Of a stretch of DNA of 64,000 bases, positions 8,522 through 17,216 are shown piece by piece. The notes beneath the pieces were generated by a model. It saw only the letters and a program-made list of their open reading frames with translations. It did no database searches and was not told the DNA's origin. Position numbers and translations under genes: made by a program. Source of the DNA: SG-bin9 sp049323835. GTDB lineage: Bacteria; Pseudomonadota; Alphaproteobacteria; Rhizobiales; Xanthobacteraceae. Location of the stretch: positions 1 to 64,000 of the forward strand of contig JBMOOJ010000111.1 of the NCBI GenBank assembly GCA_049323835.1, in the 5' to 3' direction. Position 1 is the stretch's first letter; each line of letters begins with the position of its first letter.

Positions 8522-9121
8522 TTAAGGCTTCATCGCATCAAGTGCGAGGTTCAACGCAAGAACGTTAACGCGGGGTTCGCCGATAATCCCGAGAAGCCGG
8601 CCCTCGGTCTGGGACGCTACCAGCTCACGAATTCGGGCAACCGGGGTATTTCTGGCCTTGGCTACCCGCACGATCTGGTTCGCCGCGTTTTCCGGAGAGA
8701 TATGCGGATCGAGGCCGCTACCGGATGTGGTGACGCTATCGGCCGGAACGGATACATCGCCCGCCTCCTTCATTGCCTTCACGTCCCCGGCCACCCGGTC
8801 GATCAGCTTCCGCGACGTCGGCCCCAGATTGGAGCCACTGGAGCTTGCCGCATTATACGGTGCATCGACGGTCTTCGACGAATCGCCCGGATCAGGCGCG
8901 CTGGTCGCCGACGGGCGGCCGTGGAAGTAGCGATCACTCGCGAACGCCTGTCCGATCAGAGCCGATCCGATCACCGCACCGTCCTTCCGGATGAGACTGC
9001 CGCCGGCCTGGCGGGGCATGGCAGCCTCGGCAACAACGGTGATCGCCAGCGGATAGACTACTCCGAGCAGCGCCACAAACAGAGCCAGCATGACAGCAGC
9101 GGGGCGAAGGTGGGCCAACAT
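8522..9121 (-). CDS. kdpC: KdpC, potassium-transporting ATPase subunit C
   Basis: The protein has 199 residues. A single N-terminal membrane segment (MLALFVALLGVVYPLAITVVA) is followed by a periplasmic domain with the family motifs GSLI, IGSALIGQ, YFHGRPSA and SGSGLDPHISP. KdpC sits at the periplasmic side of KdpA and raises ATP affinity of the KdpFABC complex. The start at 9121 has GGAGG nine bases upstream. A larger open frame extends further upstream into kdpB but lacks any ribosome-binding site and is not used. Confidence 0.95.
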   Translation of the reverse strand: MLAHLRPAAVMLALFVALLGVVYPLAITVVAEAAMPRQAGGSLIRKDGAVIGSALIGQAFASDRYFHGRPSATSAPDPGDSSKTVDAPYNAASSSGSNLGPTSRKLIDRVAGDVKAMKEAGDVSVPADSVTTSGSGLDPHISPENAANQIVRVAKARNTPVARIRELVASQTEGRLLGIIGEPRVNVLALNLALDAMKP

Positions 9122-9135
9122 GATACAATCCTCCT

Positions 9136-11187
9136 TCAGGCAAGGCCGAGTGCGTTGACGATCAGATCGACGAGCTTGATCCCGGCGAAGGGGACGATCA
9201 GCCCGCCGAGGCCGTAAACAACGAGATTGCGCTGGAGCAGCGCGGCGGCCCCGACAGGCCGATAGGCGACGCCCTTCAGGGCCAGCGGGATCAGCGCCAC
9301 GATGATCAGCGCATTGAAGATGACTGCGGAGAGAATAGCGCTCTGCGGCGTCGCCAGTTGCATGATGTTCAGCGCCGACAACTCGGGATAGGTCACGACG
9401 AACAGCGCCGGAATGATCGCGAAATACTTGGCGACATCGTTCGCGATCGAGAAGGTCGTCAGCGAGCCGCGCGTCATGAGGAGCTGTTTGCCGATTTCGA
9501 CGACCTCGATCAGCTTCGTAGGGTTGGAATCGAGATCGACCATGTTGCCAGCCTCGCGCGCCGCCTGGGTACCGGTCTGCATGGCGACGCCGACATCCGC
9601 CTGCGCCAGCGCCGGCGCATCGTTGGTGCCGTCGCCACACATGGCGATCAGCCGTCCCTTGGACTGCTCTTCGCGGATGTAACGCAGCTTGTCCTCCGGC
9701 GTTGCCTCGGCGATGAAATCGTCGACACCGGCCTCGGAAGCGATAGCCGCCGCGGTGACGGGATTATCGCCGGTCACCATCACCGTGCGGATACCCATCC
9801 GCCGCATCTCGGCAAAGCGCTCCTTGATGTCGGGTTTGACCACGTCCTTGAGATGGATCACACCAAGCAGCCGTCCGTTCTCGACAAGCCCGAGCGGCGT
9901 TCCGCCCGATCGCGCGATGCGCTCATGCGCTGCGCGGAACGTGGCGTTATCCTGCGCATCACCGCCATTCTCGCGCGCAAAACGCAGAACCGCGTCGATA
10001 GCGCCCTTGCGCAGCTTGCGCGCGCCGGTATCGACACCTGAAAGCCGCGTCACCGCCGAGAATTCGACGAACGAACCGCTCGAGGTGCCGGCCGGCTCAC
10101 TGAGGCCATACTTCTCCTTGACCAGCGCGACGATCGATCGTCCCTCGGCGGTCTCGTCGGCGAGACTCGCCAGCATCGCAGCTTCCGCCGCTTCACGCTC
10201 GCTCACGCCCACCACCGGGATAATCTCGCTCGCCATGCGGTTGCCGAATGTGATGGTGCCCGTCTTGTCGAGCAGCAGCGTATCGACGTCGCCCGCGGCC
10301 TCGACCGCACGTCCTGACATTGCCATCACATTGAACTTCAGAAGCCGGTCCATGCCGGCGATGCCGATCGCCGAGAGAAGCCCGCCGATGGTAGTCGGGA
10401 TCAGCGTCACCAGCAGCGCCACCAGCACCGTGATCGAGAGCACCGTCCCCGAATAGCTGGCGAGCGGCCACAGCGTGACGACCGCGATCAGGAAGATCAG
10501 CGTCATGCCCGACAGCAGAATAGAGAGCGCAAGCTCATTCGGCGTCTTCTGCCGCTCGGCGCCTTCGACCAGCGCAATCATCCGATCGAGGAATGACGAG
10601 CCCGGCGTCGTTGTCACGCGCACGATGATCCAGTCCGAGATGACGGTGGTGCCGCCGGTGACGGCGGAACGGTCACCACCGGATTCGCGGATGACCGGCG
10701 CGGACTCGCCGGTTACCGCCGCCTCGTTCACCGACGCAATACCTTCGACAATCTCGCCGTCGACCGGAATGACGTCGCCGGCATCGACGCGGATCAGATC
10801 ACTCACCTCGAGGTCGGCCGCCTCGACGCCGTGAAACAGTTCGATGTTGCCGGGCATCACGAGCTTCTTGGCGCGCGTTTCGGTTCGCGTCCGCCGCAGG
10901 GTTTCAGCTTGGGCCCGTCCCCGCCCCTCGGCAATTGCTTCGGCGAAGTTGGCGAACAGAACGGTGAACCAGAGCCAGGCAGCAATCTGCGCGGTGAACA
11001 GGATCGGCTGCTGCTGCGCGATATCACGGATCAGCAGCAGTGTGACGACCACTGCGACGATCTCAGTGACGAAGATCACCGGATTCTTCGCCAGTGTCCG
11101 CGGATCGAGTTTGCGGAACGCATCGCCTGCCGCGCGCATCATGAGCGTGCCGTCGGCGACTGCGTGGGCTTGGGATTTGCGGGCCAT
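9136..11187 (-). CDS. kdpB: KdpB, catalytic P-type ATPase subunit of the potassium pump
   Basis: This 683-residue P-type ATPase has the TGES actuator motif (AAVTGESAPV), the phosphorylation motif DKTGT with Asp307, the hinge CGDGTNDAPALAQADVG and seven hydrophobic segments. It energises potassium uptake through KdpA. The start chosen is the ATG at 11187 (MARKSQ), preceded by AAGGA. It places the phosphorylated Asp at 307, the E. coli KdpB number, whereas the longer frame would start at TTG six codons upstream. Confidence 0.97.
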   Translation of the reverse strand: MARKSQAHAVADGTLMMRAAGDAFRKLDPRTLAKNPVIFVTEIVAVVVTLLLIRDIAQQQPILFTAQIAAWLWFTVLFANFAEAIAEGRGRAQAETLRRTRTETRAKKLVMPGNIELFHGVEAADLEVSDLIRVDAGDVIPVDGEIVEGIASVNEAAVTGESAPVIRESGGDRSAVTGGTTVISDWIIVRVTTTPGSSFLDRMIALVEGAERQKTPNELALSILLSGMTLIFLIAVVTLWPLASYSGTVLSITVLVALLVTLIPTTIGGLLSAIGIAGMDRLLKFNVMAMSGRAVEAAGDVDTLLLDKTGTITFGNRMASEIIPVVGVSEREAAEAAMLASLADETAEGRSIVALVKEKYGLSEPAGTSSGSFVEFSAVTRLSGVDTGARKLRKGAIDAVLRFARENGGDAQDNATFRAAHERIARSGGTPLGLVENGRLLGVIHLKDVVKPDIKERFAEMRRMGIRTVMVTGDNPVTAAAIASEAGVDDFIAEATPEDKLRYIREEQSKGRLIAMCGDGTNDAPALAQADVGVAMQTGTQAAREAGNMVDLDSNPTKLIEVVEIGKQLLMTRGSLTTFSIANDVAKYFAIIPALFVVTYPELSALNIMQLATPQSAILSAVIFNALIIVALIPLALKGVAYRPVGAAALLQRNLVVYGLGGLIVPFAGIKLVDLIVNALGLA

Positions 11188-11217
11188 GACCGGCATCCTT
11201 TTCAACGAGACTGTTTG

Positions 11218-12927
11218 TCAGAACGTCTTGCCGGCGAGCATCTGGAAATGCTCGACGACAGGACCAAGCGCGACGGCCGGGAAGAACTCGAGACCCGCAA
11301 CGATCAGGATGGTGCCGATCAGCAGCGCGACGAACAGCCGGGTATGGGTCGGGAATGTGCCCTCCGACACCGGCGCGCGGACCTTGCCCGCCAGAGCGCC
11401 GGCCATTGCCATCACGGGAACGACATAGGCAAAGCGGCCGAACAGCATCGCAAGGCCGAGGGTCGTGTTGTACCAGGGTGTGTTGGCGGAAAGGCCTGCG
11501 AAGGCCGAGCCGTTGTTGCCGGTCGCGGACGAATAGGCGTACAGAATTTCCGACAGACCATGCGGGCCGGCATTGGCGAGACTCGCCAACGCGCCAGGCA
11601 ACAGCACGGCGGCCGCAGAGAAGCCAAGGATGGCCAGCGGCAGGATGAGCAGCGCCAGCATGGCGAGTTTCATTTCCTTCGCTTCGATCTTCTTGCCAAG
11701 ATACTCGGGCGTGCGGCCGACCATCAGTCCCGCGATGAACACGGCCACGATCGCAAACACCAGCATGCCGTAAAGACCAGAACCGACACCGCCAGGCAGC
11801 ACTTCGCCGAGCTGGATCATGATCAGCGGCACAAGACCGCCGAGTGGAGTAAACGAGTCATGCATGGAGTTGACCGCGCCGCATGACAGGCCGGTCGTGA
11901 CCGCTGCATAGAGCGCCGACATGGCCGTACCGAAGCGAACTTCCTTGCCTTCCATGTTGCCCATGGTCTGATCGACACCGAGCGCTGCAAGCAGCGGGTT
12001 GCCGTTGGCTTCGGCCCAGTAGGCGAACCCGGTTGCCGCCACGAGAAGGACGAGCATCGCCGCGAGCAGCGCCCAGCCCTGCCGACTGTCACCGACCATC
12101 TGGCCGAACGTGACCGGCAGGGCAGCGCTGACGACCAGCATTGCCCAGATCGAGATCATGTTGCTGACGGCGGTCGCGTTCTCGAAGGGATGCGCAGCGT
12201 TGGTGTTGAAGAAGCCGCCGCCGTTCGTGCCGAGCTGCTTGATTGCCTCCTGGCTCGCGACCGGACCAAGCGCCACCGCCTGCCTGGCTCCCTCGAGCGT
12301 CGTCGCATCGACGGAACCGAGCAGCGTCTGTGGCAGGCCAGTCGCCACGTAAGCCAGTGCGACCACGATCGCCAGCGGCAGCAGGACGTAAAGTGTACCG
12401 CGAACAAGATCGACCCAGAAGTTGCCGATGGTCCGTGTGCCGGAGCGCGCCAGCGCCCGCACCAGCACCATCGCCAGCGCCATGCCGGTCGCCGCGGAGA
12501 GGAAGTTCTGCACGGCGAGACCCATCATCTGGACCAGATGACTCATGGTCGCCTCGCCGCCGTAGGCCTGCCAGTTGGTATTTGTGACGAAGCTGATCGC
12601 GGTGTTAAAGGCGAGGTCCGGCGCGACGGCGGAGAAGTCCTGCGGATTGAGCGGGAGCCAGCCTTGCAGCCGCATCAGCACGTAGAGGAATACGAAGCCG
12701 GCCGCATTGAACACCAGCATCGCGACCGTGTAGTCGCGCCATCCCTGCTCTTTCGACGCATCGATGCCGGCGAACCGGAAGAATCCACGCTCGACCGGCG
12801 CGAATGCGGGTGACAGAAACGTGCTCTCCCCACCGAACACGCGCGCCATGAACAGCCCGAGCGGTTTCACGCACACAAGCACCAGCGCAAAAACCAGCGC
12901 GATCTGCGCCCAGCCAACGATCGTCAT
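11218..12927 (-). CDS. kdpA: KdpA, potassium-binding channel subunit
   Basis: This 569-residue, very hydrophobic protein of the K+-transporter superfamily has about ten membrane helices. Selectivity-filter-type segments are visible: NTAISFVTNTNWQAYGGE, GTNGGGFFNTNAAHPFEN and AYSSATGNNGSAF. It binds and conducts potassium in the KdpFABC complex. The start at 12927 follows GAGGAG. It lies 10 bases from kdpF and 30 bases before kdpB, inside a compact operon. Confidence 0.97.
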   Translation of the reverse strand: MTIVGWAQIALVFALVLVCVKPLGLFMARVFGGESTFLSPAFAPVERGFFRFAGIDASKEQGWRDYTVAMLVFNAAGFVFLYVLMRLQGWLPLNPQDFSAVAPDLAFNTAISFVTNTNWQAYGGEATMSHLVQMMGLAVQNFLSAATGMALAMVLVRALARSGTRTIGNFWVDLVRGTLYVLLPLAIVVALAYVATGLPQTLLGSVDATTLEGARQAVALGPVASQEAIKQLGTNGGGFFNTNAAHPFENATAVSNMISIWAMLVVSAALPVTFGQMVGDSRQGWALLAAMLVLLVAATGFAYWAEANGNPLLAALGVDQTMGNMEGKEVRFGTAMSALYAAVTTGLSCGAVNSMHDSFTPLGGLVPLIMIQLGEVLPGGVGSGLYGMLVFAIVAVFIAGLMVGRTPEYLGKKIEAKEMKLAMLALLILPLAILGFSAAAVLLPGALASLANAGPHGLSEILYAYSSATGNNGSAFAGLSANTPWYNTTLGLAMLFGRFAYVVPVMAMAGALAGKVRAPVSEGTFPTHTRLFVALLIGTILIVAGLEFFPAVALGPVVEHFQMLAGKTF

Positions 12928-12937
12928 TGCAAGCTCC

Positions 12938-13024
12938 TCAGAAACGTTCCGGGCGCAGCAGCGTCGCCAGAAGATAGACACCGAGCACAAGCGCGATGGC
13001 GAGACCGAACAAGGGTTCGAACAT
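12938..13024 (-). CDS. kdpF: KdpF, small membrane subunit of the potassium pump
   Basis: A 28-residue peptide (MFEPLFGLAIALVLGVY and then LLATLLRPERF) consists of one hydrophobic helix ending in the typical LxRPERF tail of KdpF. It stabilises the KdpABC complex in the membrane. GGAGG lies five bases before the ATG. The gene is directly upstream of kdpA, the canonical position. Confidence 0.93.
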   Translation of the reverse strand: MFEPLFGLAIALVLGVYLLATLLRPERF

Positions 13025-13033
13025 GAACGCCTC

Positions 13034-13117
13034 CTAAAGCCGCTCGGCAGCAGAAGCGTAAAGGGCCATCAGTGCGAACCCTGCTAGTCCAAGGGCGAGA
13101 AAGACAAAGTCGGGCAT
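13034..13117 (-). CDS. 27-residue single-helix protein at the head of the kdp operon
   Basis: The peptide reads MPDFVFLALGLAGFALMALY and then ASAAERL: one hydrophobic helix of about 17 residues with a short polar tail. It has its own good ribosome-binding site (GGAGCGGACG before ATG) and sits 9 bases upstream of kdpF. It is not KdpF, which follows immediately with its own LRPERF tail. Similar short frames ending in ERL at this position are, to my recollection, common in alphaproteobacterial kdp operons but usually unannotated. It may be a second small pump subunit or regulator. That function is inference. Confidence 0.7.
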   Translation of the reverse strand: MPDFVFLALGLAGFALMALYASAAERL

Positions 13118-13191
13118 CGTCCGCTCCGGGGTTGATCTGGAACGGACGTAGAGAATGCGGTGTAAAATCGCGATGCGATTGAGTACGCGCG

Positions 13192-13211
13192 GGTATAAAG
13201 GCGGCATAAAG
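13192..13211 (-). promoter_or_regulatory. Candidate KdpE site: two 9-base direct repeats one helical turn apart
   Basis: On the plus strand, GGTATAAAG (13192-13200) and GGCATAAAG (13203-13211) differ at one base and are spaced 11 bp, the arrangement typical of OmpR-family regulators. They lie 75-95 bases upstream of the first kdp start codon, in the 327-base region shared with the divergent ppa gene (13118-13444). On the minus strand the pattern reads CTTTATGCC then CTTTATACC, reminiscent of the TTTATA-containing E. coli KdpE site. The rest of the region has a 7-bp-arm hairpin (CCAGCCC at 13220-13226, GGGCTGG at 13235-13241) in the ppa leader and no further gene. Confidence 0.5.
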
Positions 13212-13444
13212 ACGTGCAACCAGCCCGCGCAGCAGGGCTGGCCTTCAGTCGCGAGGCCCGAAAAAGCCGGACGCAATCTTCAGGCTGGCGCCCGTGGGAT
13301 GCCTGGACCGGCCCGGCTGGCTATACAAAGGTGGCGTTCACCAACAACGGGCGTTTTGGTATCCAGACGCACAACGATATGCTCCGTTTGCAGGGCGCCG
13401 CTCGCATTGCTGATGGCCGTCACCGTAACCAGCGAGACAGAAAC

Positions 13445-13993
13445 ATGAACATCGATGCAATTTCCACAGGCTCGAATCCGCCTTACGAAGTCAACGTCAT
13501 CATCGAAGTTCCCGTCGGCGGCGAGCCGATCAAGTATGAGATCGACAAAGCGGCGGGCGTGCTGGTCGTCGACCGGTTTCTTCACACGGCGATGCGATAC
13601 CCCGGCAACTATGGTTTTGTGCCGCACACCCTGTCCCAGGATGGCGACCCCTGCGACGTGCTGATCGCCAACACCCGCGCCATCGCTCCCGGAGCCTTGA
13701 TGGCGGTCAGGCCTGTCGGTGTGCTGCTCATGGAAGATGAAGCCGGCGGCGACGAGAAGATCATCGCCGTTCCGACAGCCAAACTGACCAAGCGCTACGA
13801 TCGCATTCAGAACTACAGCGATCTGCCCGAGATCACGCTGGAGCAGATCCAGCATTTCTTCGAGCACTACAAGGATCTCGAACCCAACAAATGGGTGAAG
13901 GTTCTGCGATGGGGAAATGCCGACGTCGCGCATCAACTGCTGATCGATGGAATCCGCCGTGCAAAGGAACAGCGGCTTGATGCAAAACGCTAG
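13445..13993 (+). CDS. ppa: Ppa, family I soluble inorganic pyrophosphatase
   Basis: The protein has 182 residues, the usual length of the bacterial enzyme. It carries the signature around the metal-binding aspartates (QDGDPCDVLI) and the conserved segments EVPVGGEPIKYEIDK, RYPGNYGFVPHT and EDEAGGDEKI. It hydrolyses pyrophosphate to phosphate in the cytoplasm and so drives biosynthetic reactions. The ATG at 13445 gives the standard N-terminus; a long upstream in-frame extension is not protein-like. The gene is divergent from kdp, and only 12 bases separate its stop from the convergent gene that follows. Confidence 0.95.
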   Translation: MNIDAISTGSNPPYEVNVIIEVPVGGEPIKYEIDKAAGVLVVDRFLHTAMRYPGNYGFVPHTLSQDGDPCDVLIANTRAIAPGALMAVRPVGVLLMEDEAGGDEKIIAVPTAKLTKRYDRIQNYSDLPEITLEQIQHFFEHYKDLEPNKWVKVLRWGNADVAHQLLIDGIRRAKEQRLDAKR

Positions 13994-14005
13994 GCGCTTT
14001 GGCGG

Positions 14006-14470
14006 CTAGCGCTGCGCCTCGAACGTGACCTGCCCTACCCCCTCAAACCGGCGGGCTCTCGCCCATCGCGCAAAATCATCGAGCCCCTTCACCACCGTTC
14101 CGAAAACCGTCAGAGTATTGGGACCCGACGGCAGCTTGGCTTCGGCCGTTCCATAGGTCACCGTGATCTCGTCGTACTTCGGATCGAACGCGACATCGCC
14201 CGGCCGGACCAGACGTGTCTGGTTCTCCTCGACCTTGCAACCGATGGGGACGGATGTTGCGCCCATCAGCATGTCGCCGCTCCAGGCGACGTGAACCATC
14301 GGCAGGACAAGTGGCACCTTGGCAAGAAACGCCTGAGCCGTCTGCGGAACACCTTCGTCATAGACCACAATCTCCGCAGTTCCGCCGGGCCAGTTCATCG
14401 TCACACGGCGAGAGCCGCGCCGGAAATCGCTCCACGTCTTCTGCCAGTACCAGTTCTCTGCTTCCATCAT
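14006..14470 (-). CDS. DUF3830-like (cyclophilin-fold) small protein
   Basis: This 154-residue protein has central and C-terminal segments (AEAKLPSGPNTLTVFGTVVKGLDDF) resembling DUF3830 proteins, which have a cyclophilin-like beta-barrel fold and no assigned reaction. No signal peptide is present. Its ATG overlaps the stop of the preceding gene by 4 bases; a second ATG three bases later (14467) has better spacing from GGGAG. It is the last gene of the minus-strand operon that begins with the flavin monooxygenase near 21.3 kb. A role in handling the transported compound is inferred from position only. Confidence 0.65.
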   Translation of the reverse strand: MMEAENWYWQKTWSDFRRGSRRVTMNWPGGTAEIVVYDEGVPQTAQAFLAKVPLVLPMVHVAWSGDMLMGATSVPIGCKVEENQTRLVRPGDVAFDPKYDEITVTYGTAEAKLPSGPNTLTVFGTVVKGLDDFARWARARRFEGVGQVTFEAQR

Positions 14471-14781
14471 GCGGCTCCCTTGATGTGCGCGATGCGTGAG
14501 TAGCGCAGCGTCTTGAAGACGACCTTGTCCTTGAACGGTCCCCAGCCGCGCCGCGCGTTGAACTCCGGCGACTTCAGCGTCTCCTCGCCTTCGATCTCGT
14601 AGACGCTGAGGTAGGAGCGCGATCCATCCGGCTCGGTCGCGACATAGCGTTGCGCCGATCTGAAGCCGGGGCATTCGGCGATTTCGGGAAGGTGAACCGT
14701 GTCGTACCAGCTATTCCAGGCATCCTCGACCGAAGGTTCGACCTTCACGGACACGATCAGCAGTTCTGCGGCAATTCCCAT
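14467..14781 (-). CDS. Small dimeric alpha/beta-barrel protein (DUF4286/EthD-like)
   Basis: The protein has 104 residues. The pattern WNSWYDTVHLPEIAECPGF followed by an ARY-type segment (SAQRYVATEP) and SYLSVYEIEG is that of ferredoxin-fold proteins of the EthD/DUF4286 kind, which form dimeric beta-barrels and often bind small aromatic or polyketide-like molecules. It lies 12 bases after livF-type DNA and overlaps the DUF3830-like gene, so it belongs to the transport/monooxygenase operon. The true function is unknown. Confidence 0.65.
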   Translation of the reverse strand: MGIAAELLIVSVKVEPSVEDAWNSWYDTVHLPEIAECPGFRSAQRYVATEPDGSRSYLSVYEIEGEETLKSPEFNARRGWGPFKDKVVFKTLRYSRIAHIKGAA

Positions 14782-14793
14782 TCCTTGTCTCCT

Positions 14794-15498
14794 TCACACA
14801 CCGAGGTAGGCAGAGCGCACCTCGGGATTATCCAACAACTCGGAGGCACGTCCCTCCGTCGTCACACGTCCGGCTTCGAGGACATACGCGCGATCCGCGA
14901 GTTCGAGCGCCAGCGATGCGTTCTGCTCGACAAGCAGGATCGATATGCCCTTCGCGCTGAGTTCCCTGATCTTGTCGAAGATGAAACTCACGACCAGGGG
15001 CGCCAGTCCCAGCGACGGCTCATCAAGCAGAAGCAATCTCGGTTCCGACATCAAGGCCCGGCCGATCGCCAGCATCTGCTGTTCGCCGCCGGACAGCGTC
15101 CCGGCAACCGCAGACCGACGCGACGCAAGGACGGGAAACATGTCGTAGACCTCGGCGATACGCTGCTCGCGCCCTTCCGCCGACTGCGTGTACGCGCCAA
15201 GATCGAGGTTCTCGAACACGGTTAACGGCGCGAAGATCTGACGGCCCTCCGGAACCTGCACCATGCCGCGCTTGACGCGGTCGGAAGCACGGACCGCGCC
15301 GATATCGCGTCCATCGTAAACGACCGTGCCGCCGCTCGCGGGCTGAACGCCCGAGATGACGTTCAGGAGAGTCGTCTTGCCGGCTCCGTTGGCGCCGATC
15401 AGCGCCACGCATTCCCCCTGCGCGACGCCGATCGTCACGTTGGCCAGCGCCGCCAAGCGCTGATAGTGGCTCGAAACGCCGTCAACCTGTAGCAGCAC
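14794..15498 (-). CDS. LivF-type ABC transporter ATP-binding protein
   Basis: This 234-residue protein has Walker A GANGAGKTTLLN, signature LSGGEQQMLAIGRAL, Walker B LLLLDEPSLGLAP and the H-loop region LLVEQNA, all typical of LivF. It is one of the two ATPases powering the Liv-type importer encoded by the next four genes. It overlaps the LivG-type gene by 17 bases. The genomic partner is a flavin monooxygenase rather than amino acid metabolism, so the substrate is more likely an aromatic acid or related compound than branched-chain amino acids. Confidence 0.9.
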   Translation of the reverse strand: MLLQVDGVSSHYQRLAALANVTIGVAQGECVALIGANGAGKTTLLNVISGVQPASGGTVVYDGRDIGAVRASDRVKRGMVQVPEGRQIFAPLTVFENLDLGAYTQSAEGREQRIAEVYDMFPVLASRRSAVAGTLSGGEQQMLAIGRALMSEPRLLLLDEPSLGLAPLVVSFIFDKIRELSAKGISILLVEQNASLALELADRAYVLEAGRVTTEGRASELLDNPEVRSAYLGV

Positions 15499-16279
15499 GT
15501 TCGCGCTCCCGCCGTTCAGCCGGCTTTCCCAGATAAGCTTCGATCACGGCGTGATCGTTGCGCACGAATTCTGGCGTTCCATCGGCAAATAACTTGCCCT
15601 CGACCAGCACCGAAACGCGATCCGAGATCGACATCACGAGCTTCATGTCGTGCTCGACAAGAATGATGGTCGTTTGCGACGTCTCGGCGATCGAGCGGAT
15701 CAATTGCCCGACCGAACGTTTTTCGAGACTCGTGCATCCCGCCACCGGTTCATCTAGCAACAGCACTTTTGGCTCGCATGCGATCGCACGCGCGATCTCA
15801 AGACGCTTGAGTTCGCCGTAGGACAGCGCTTTCGCAGCATCCGATGCACGCGCGGCAAGGCCGACCTTTTCGAGGAGCGAGAACGCCTTCGATTCGATGT
15901 CTCTCGAACGCCTCACAAGCGATGGCGTCCGGAACAGACCCGGCCAGAAGCCGTTGCTGCTATGCAGGTAGAAGCCGCAGACGACGTTCTCGAGCACGGA
16001 CATTGTCCAGAACACCTGCAAATTCTGGAATGTGCGGGTCATTCCGAGACGCGCGAGTGCGTGAGCCGGCTTGCCGGTGACATCGATGCCGTCAAACAGA
16101 ACCCTGCCCGCGGTCGGCCGGTAGACCCCGGTCATCGCGTTGATGAAGGACGTCTTGCCGGCGCCATTCGGGCCGATGATCGCGTGAACGCCACCCTCGC
16201 GGATGGACAGCGACAGGCCATCGACCGCCTTCACGCCGCCAAAATGGACCTTGAGATCCCTGGTCGCGAGCGCCGTCAC
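15482..16279 (-). CDS. LivG-type ABC transporter ATP-binding protein
   Basis: This 265-residue protein has Walker A GPNGAGKTSFINAM, the LivG-typical RTFQNLQVFWTMSVLENV segment, signature LSYGELKRLEIARAI and Walker B KVLLLDEPVAG. The start is a GTG at 16279 that overlaps the stop of the LivM-type permease gene (GTGA). A longer in-frame extension upstream lies inside that permease gene and is not coding. It pairs with the LivF-type ATPase. Confidence 0.9.
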   Translation of the reverse strand: MTALATRDLKVHFGGVKAVDGLSLSIREGGVHAIIGPNGAGKTSFINAMTGVYRPTAGRVLFDGIDVTGKPAHALARLGMTRTFQNLQVFWTMSVLENVVCGFYLHSSNGFWPGLFRTPSLVRRSRDIESKAFSLLEKVGLAARASDAAKALSYGELKRLEIARAIACEPKVLLLDEPVAGCTSLEKRSVGQLIRSIAETSQTTIILVEHDMKLVMSISDRVSVLVEGKLFADGTPEFVRNDHAVIEAYLGKPAERRERERAATG

Positions 16280-17214
16280 CGTCTTCCCCCCAACGCCGCC
16301 GCAATCGTTGGCACGAGCCCCTGGCGCATGCTGAAGGCAATCGCCATCAGCGCCACGCCGAACAGCAACTGCTCGTAGTCCTTCGCCGCGGTGAGAACAT
16401 GAGGAAGAACGGTGACGATAACCGCGCCGATCACGCCGCCATAGACGCTGCCAAGCCCGCCGATGACGATCATGACGATCAGTTCGACCGAATGCATGAA
16501 GCCGGCAAGGTCTGGCGTCACGAAGCGGTGTGCGTGCGCATAAAGACAGCCCGCAAATGCTGCGAGCGACGCCGAGAAAGCGAACACCGCAACTTTCAGC
16601 GCATGCGCATTGATGCCTGCCGCCGCGGCCGCCGGCTCCGATGCATGCACTGCCCGCAGCGCCAGTCCCCAGGCCGACGAGGACAGATTCTCTGCCGCCC
16701 AAACGCTCAGAATGAGGCAAATCGCTATGATCCAGTACCAGACCGCTTCGCCTCTCAACCTCACGTCACCGACAACGATCGTCGGCGCGGCCCGGCCATC
16801 CGGTCCTCCGGTCACGCCGATCTCCTGCATCAGCACGAGATAGACCAGAAGGCCGACACCGAGCGTCGCCATGGCAAGGTAGTTGTCCTTGAGGCGAAGG
16901 ATCGGCCAGCCGACCAGGAATGCAATGCATCCTGCCGCCGAAACACCGGCAAGCGCAGCAGCTCCGGCGTTCCAGCCGTGGTCGCCCGTCAGGATCGCGC
17001 TTGCGTATGCGCCGATGCCGAAGAATCCGGCATGGCCGAGACTGATCTGTCCGGTATTGCCGACCAGCATGTTGAGACCGACGCAGACGATGGCGTTGAT
17101 TCCGACAAGGATCAGGATCGAGAGCTGAAACTTTCCGGGAAAGACGAACGGCAGAACCGCGACGATCGTCGCAAAGATCAGCAGTGGCGCCAGGCGCTTC
17201 GGAAGAAAAAACAT
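16276..17214 (-). CDS. LivM-type ABC transporter permease
   Basis: This 312-residue membrane protein has about eight to ten hydrophobic segments and the LivM hallmark NTGQISLGHAGFFGIGAYA. A second conserved loop, VSAAGCIAFLVGWPILRLKDNYLAMATLGVG, and the EAA-like GGLGSVYGGVIGA near the C-terminus are also present. It forms the channel with the LivH-type permease. It is separated from livH by 2 bases and coupled to the LivG-type gene by an overlap. Confidence 0.92.
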   Translation of the reverse strand: MFFLPKRLAPLLIFATIVAVLPFVFPGKFQLSILILVGINAIVCVGLNMLVGNTGQISLGHAGFFGIGAYASAILTGDHGWNAGAAALAGVSAAGCIAFLVGWPILRLKDNYLAMATLGVGLLVYLVLMQEIGVTGGPDGRAAPTIVVGDVRLRGEAVWYWIIAICLILSVWAAENLSSSAWGLALRAVHASEPAAAAAGINAHALKVAVFAFSASLAAFAGCLYAHAHRFVTPDLAGFMHSVELIVMIVIGGLGSVYGGVIGAVIVTVLPHVLTAAKDYEQLLFGVALMAIAFSMRQGLVPTIAAALGGRR

Positions 17215-17216
17215 GG

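Noticed and set aside
13988..14012. CGCTAG and CTAGCG flank the convergent end of ppa and the DUF3830-like gene
   Set aside because: Arms are only 6 bases, the interior does not pair well and no T tract follows, so it is not a good terminator.
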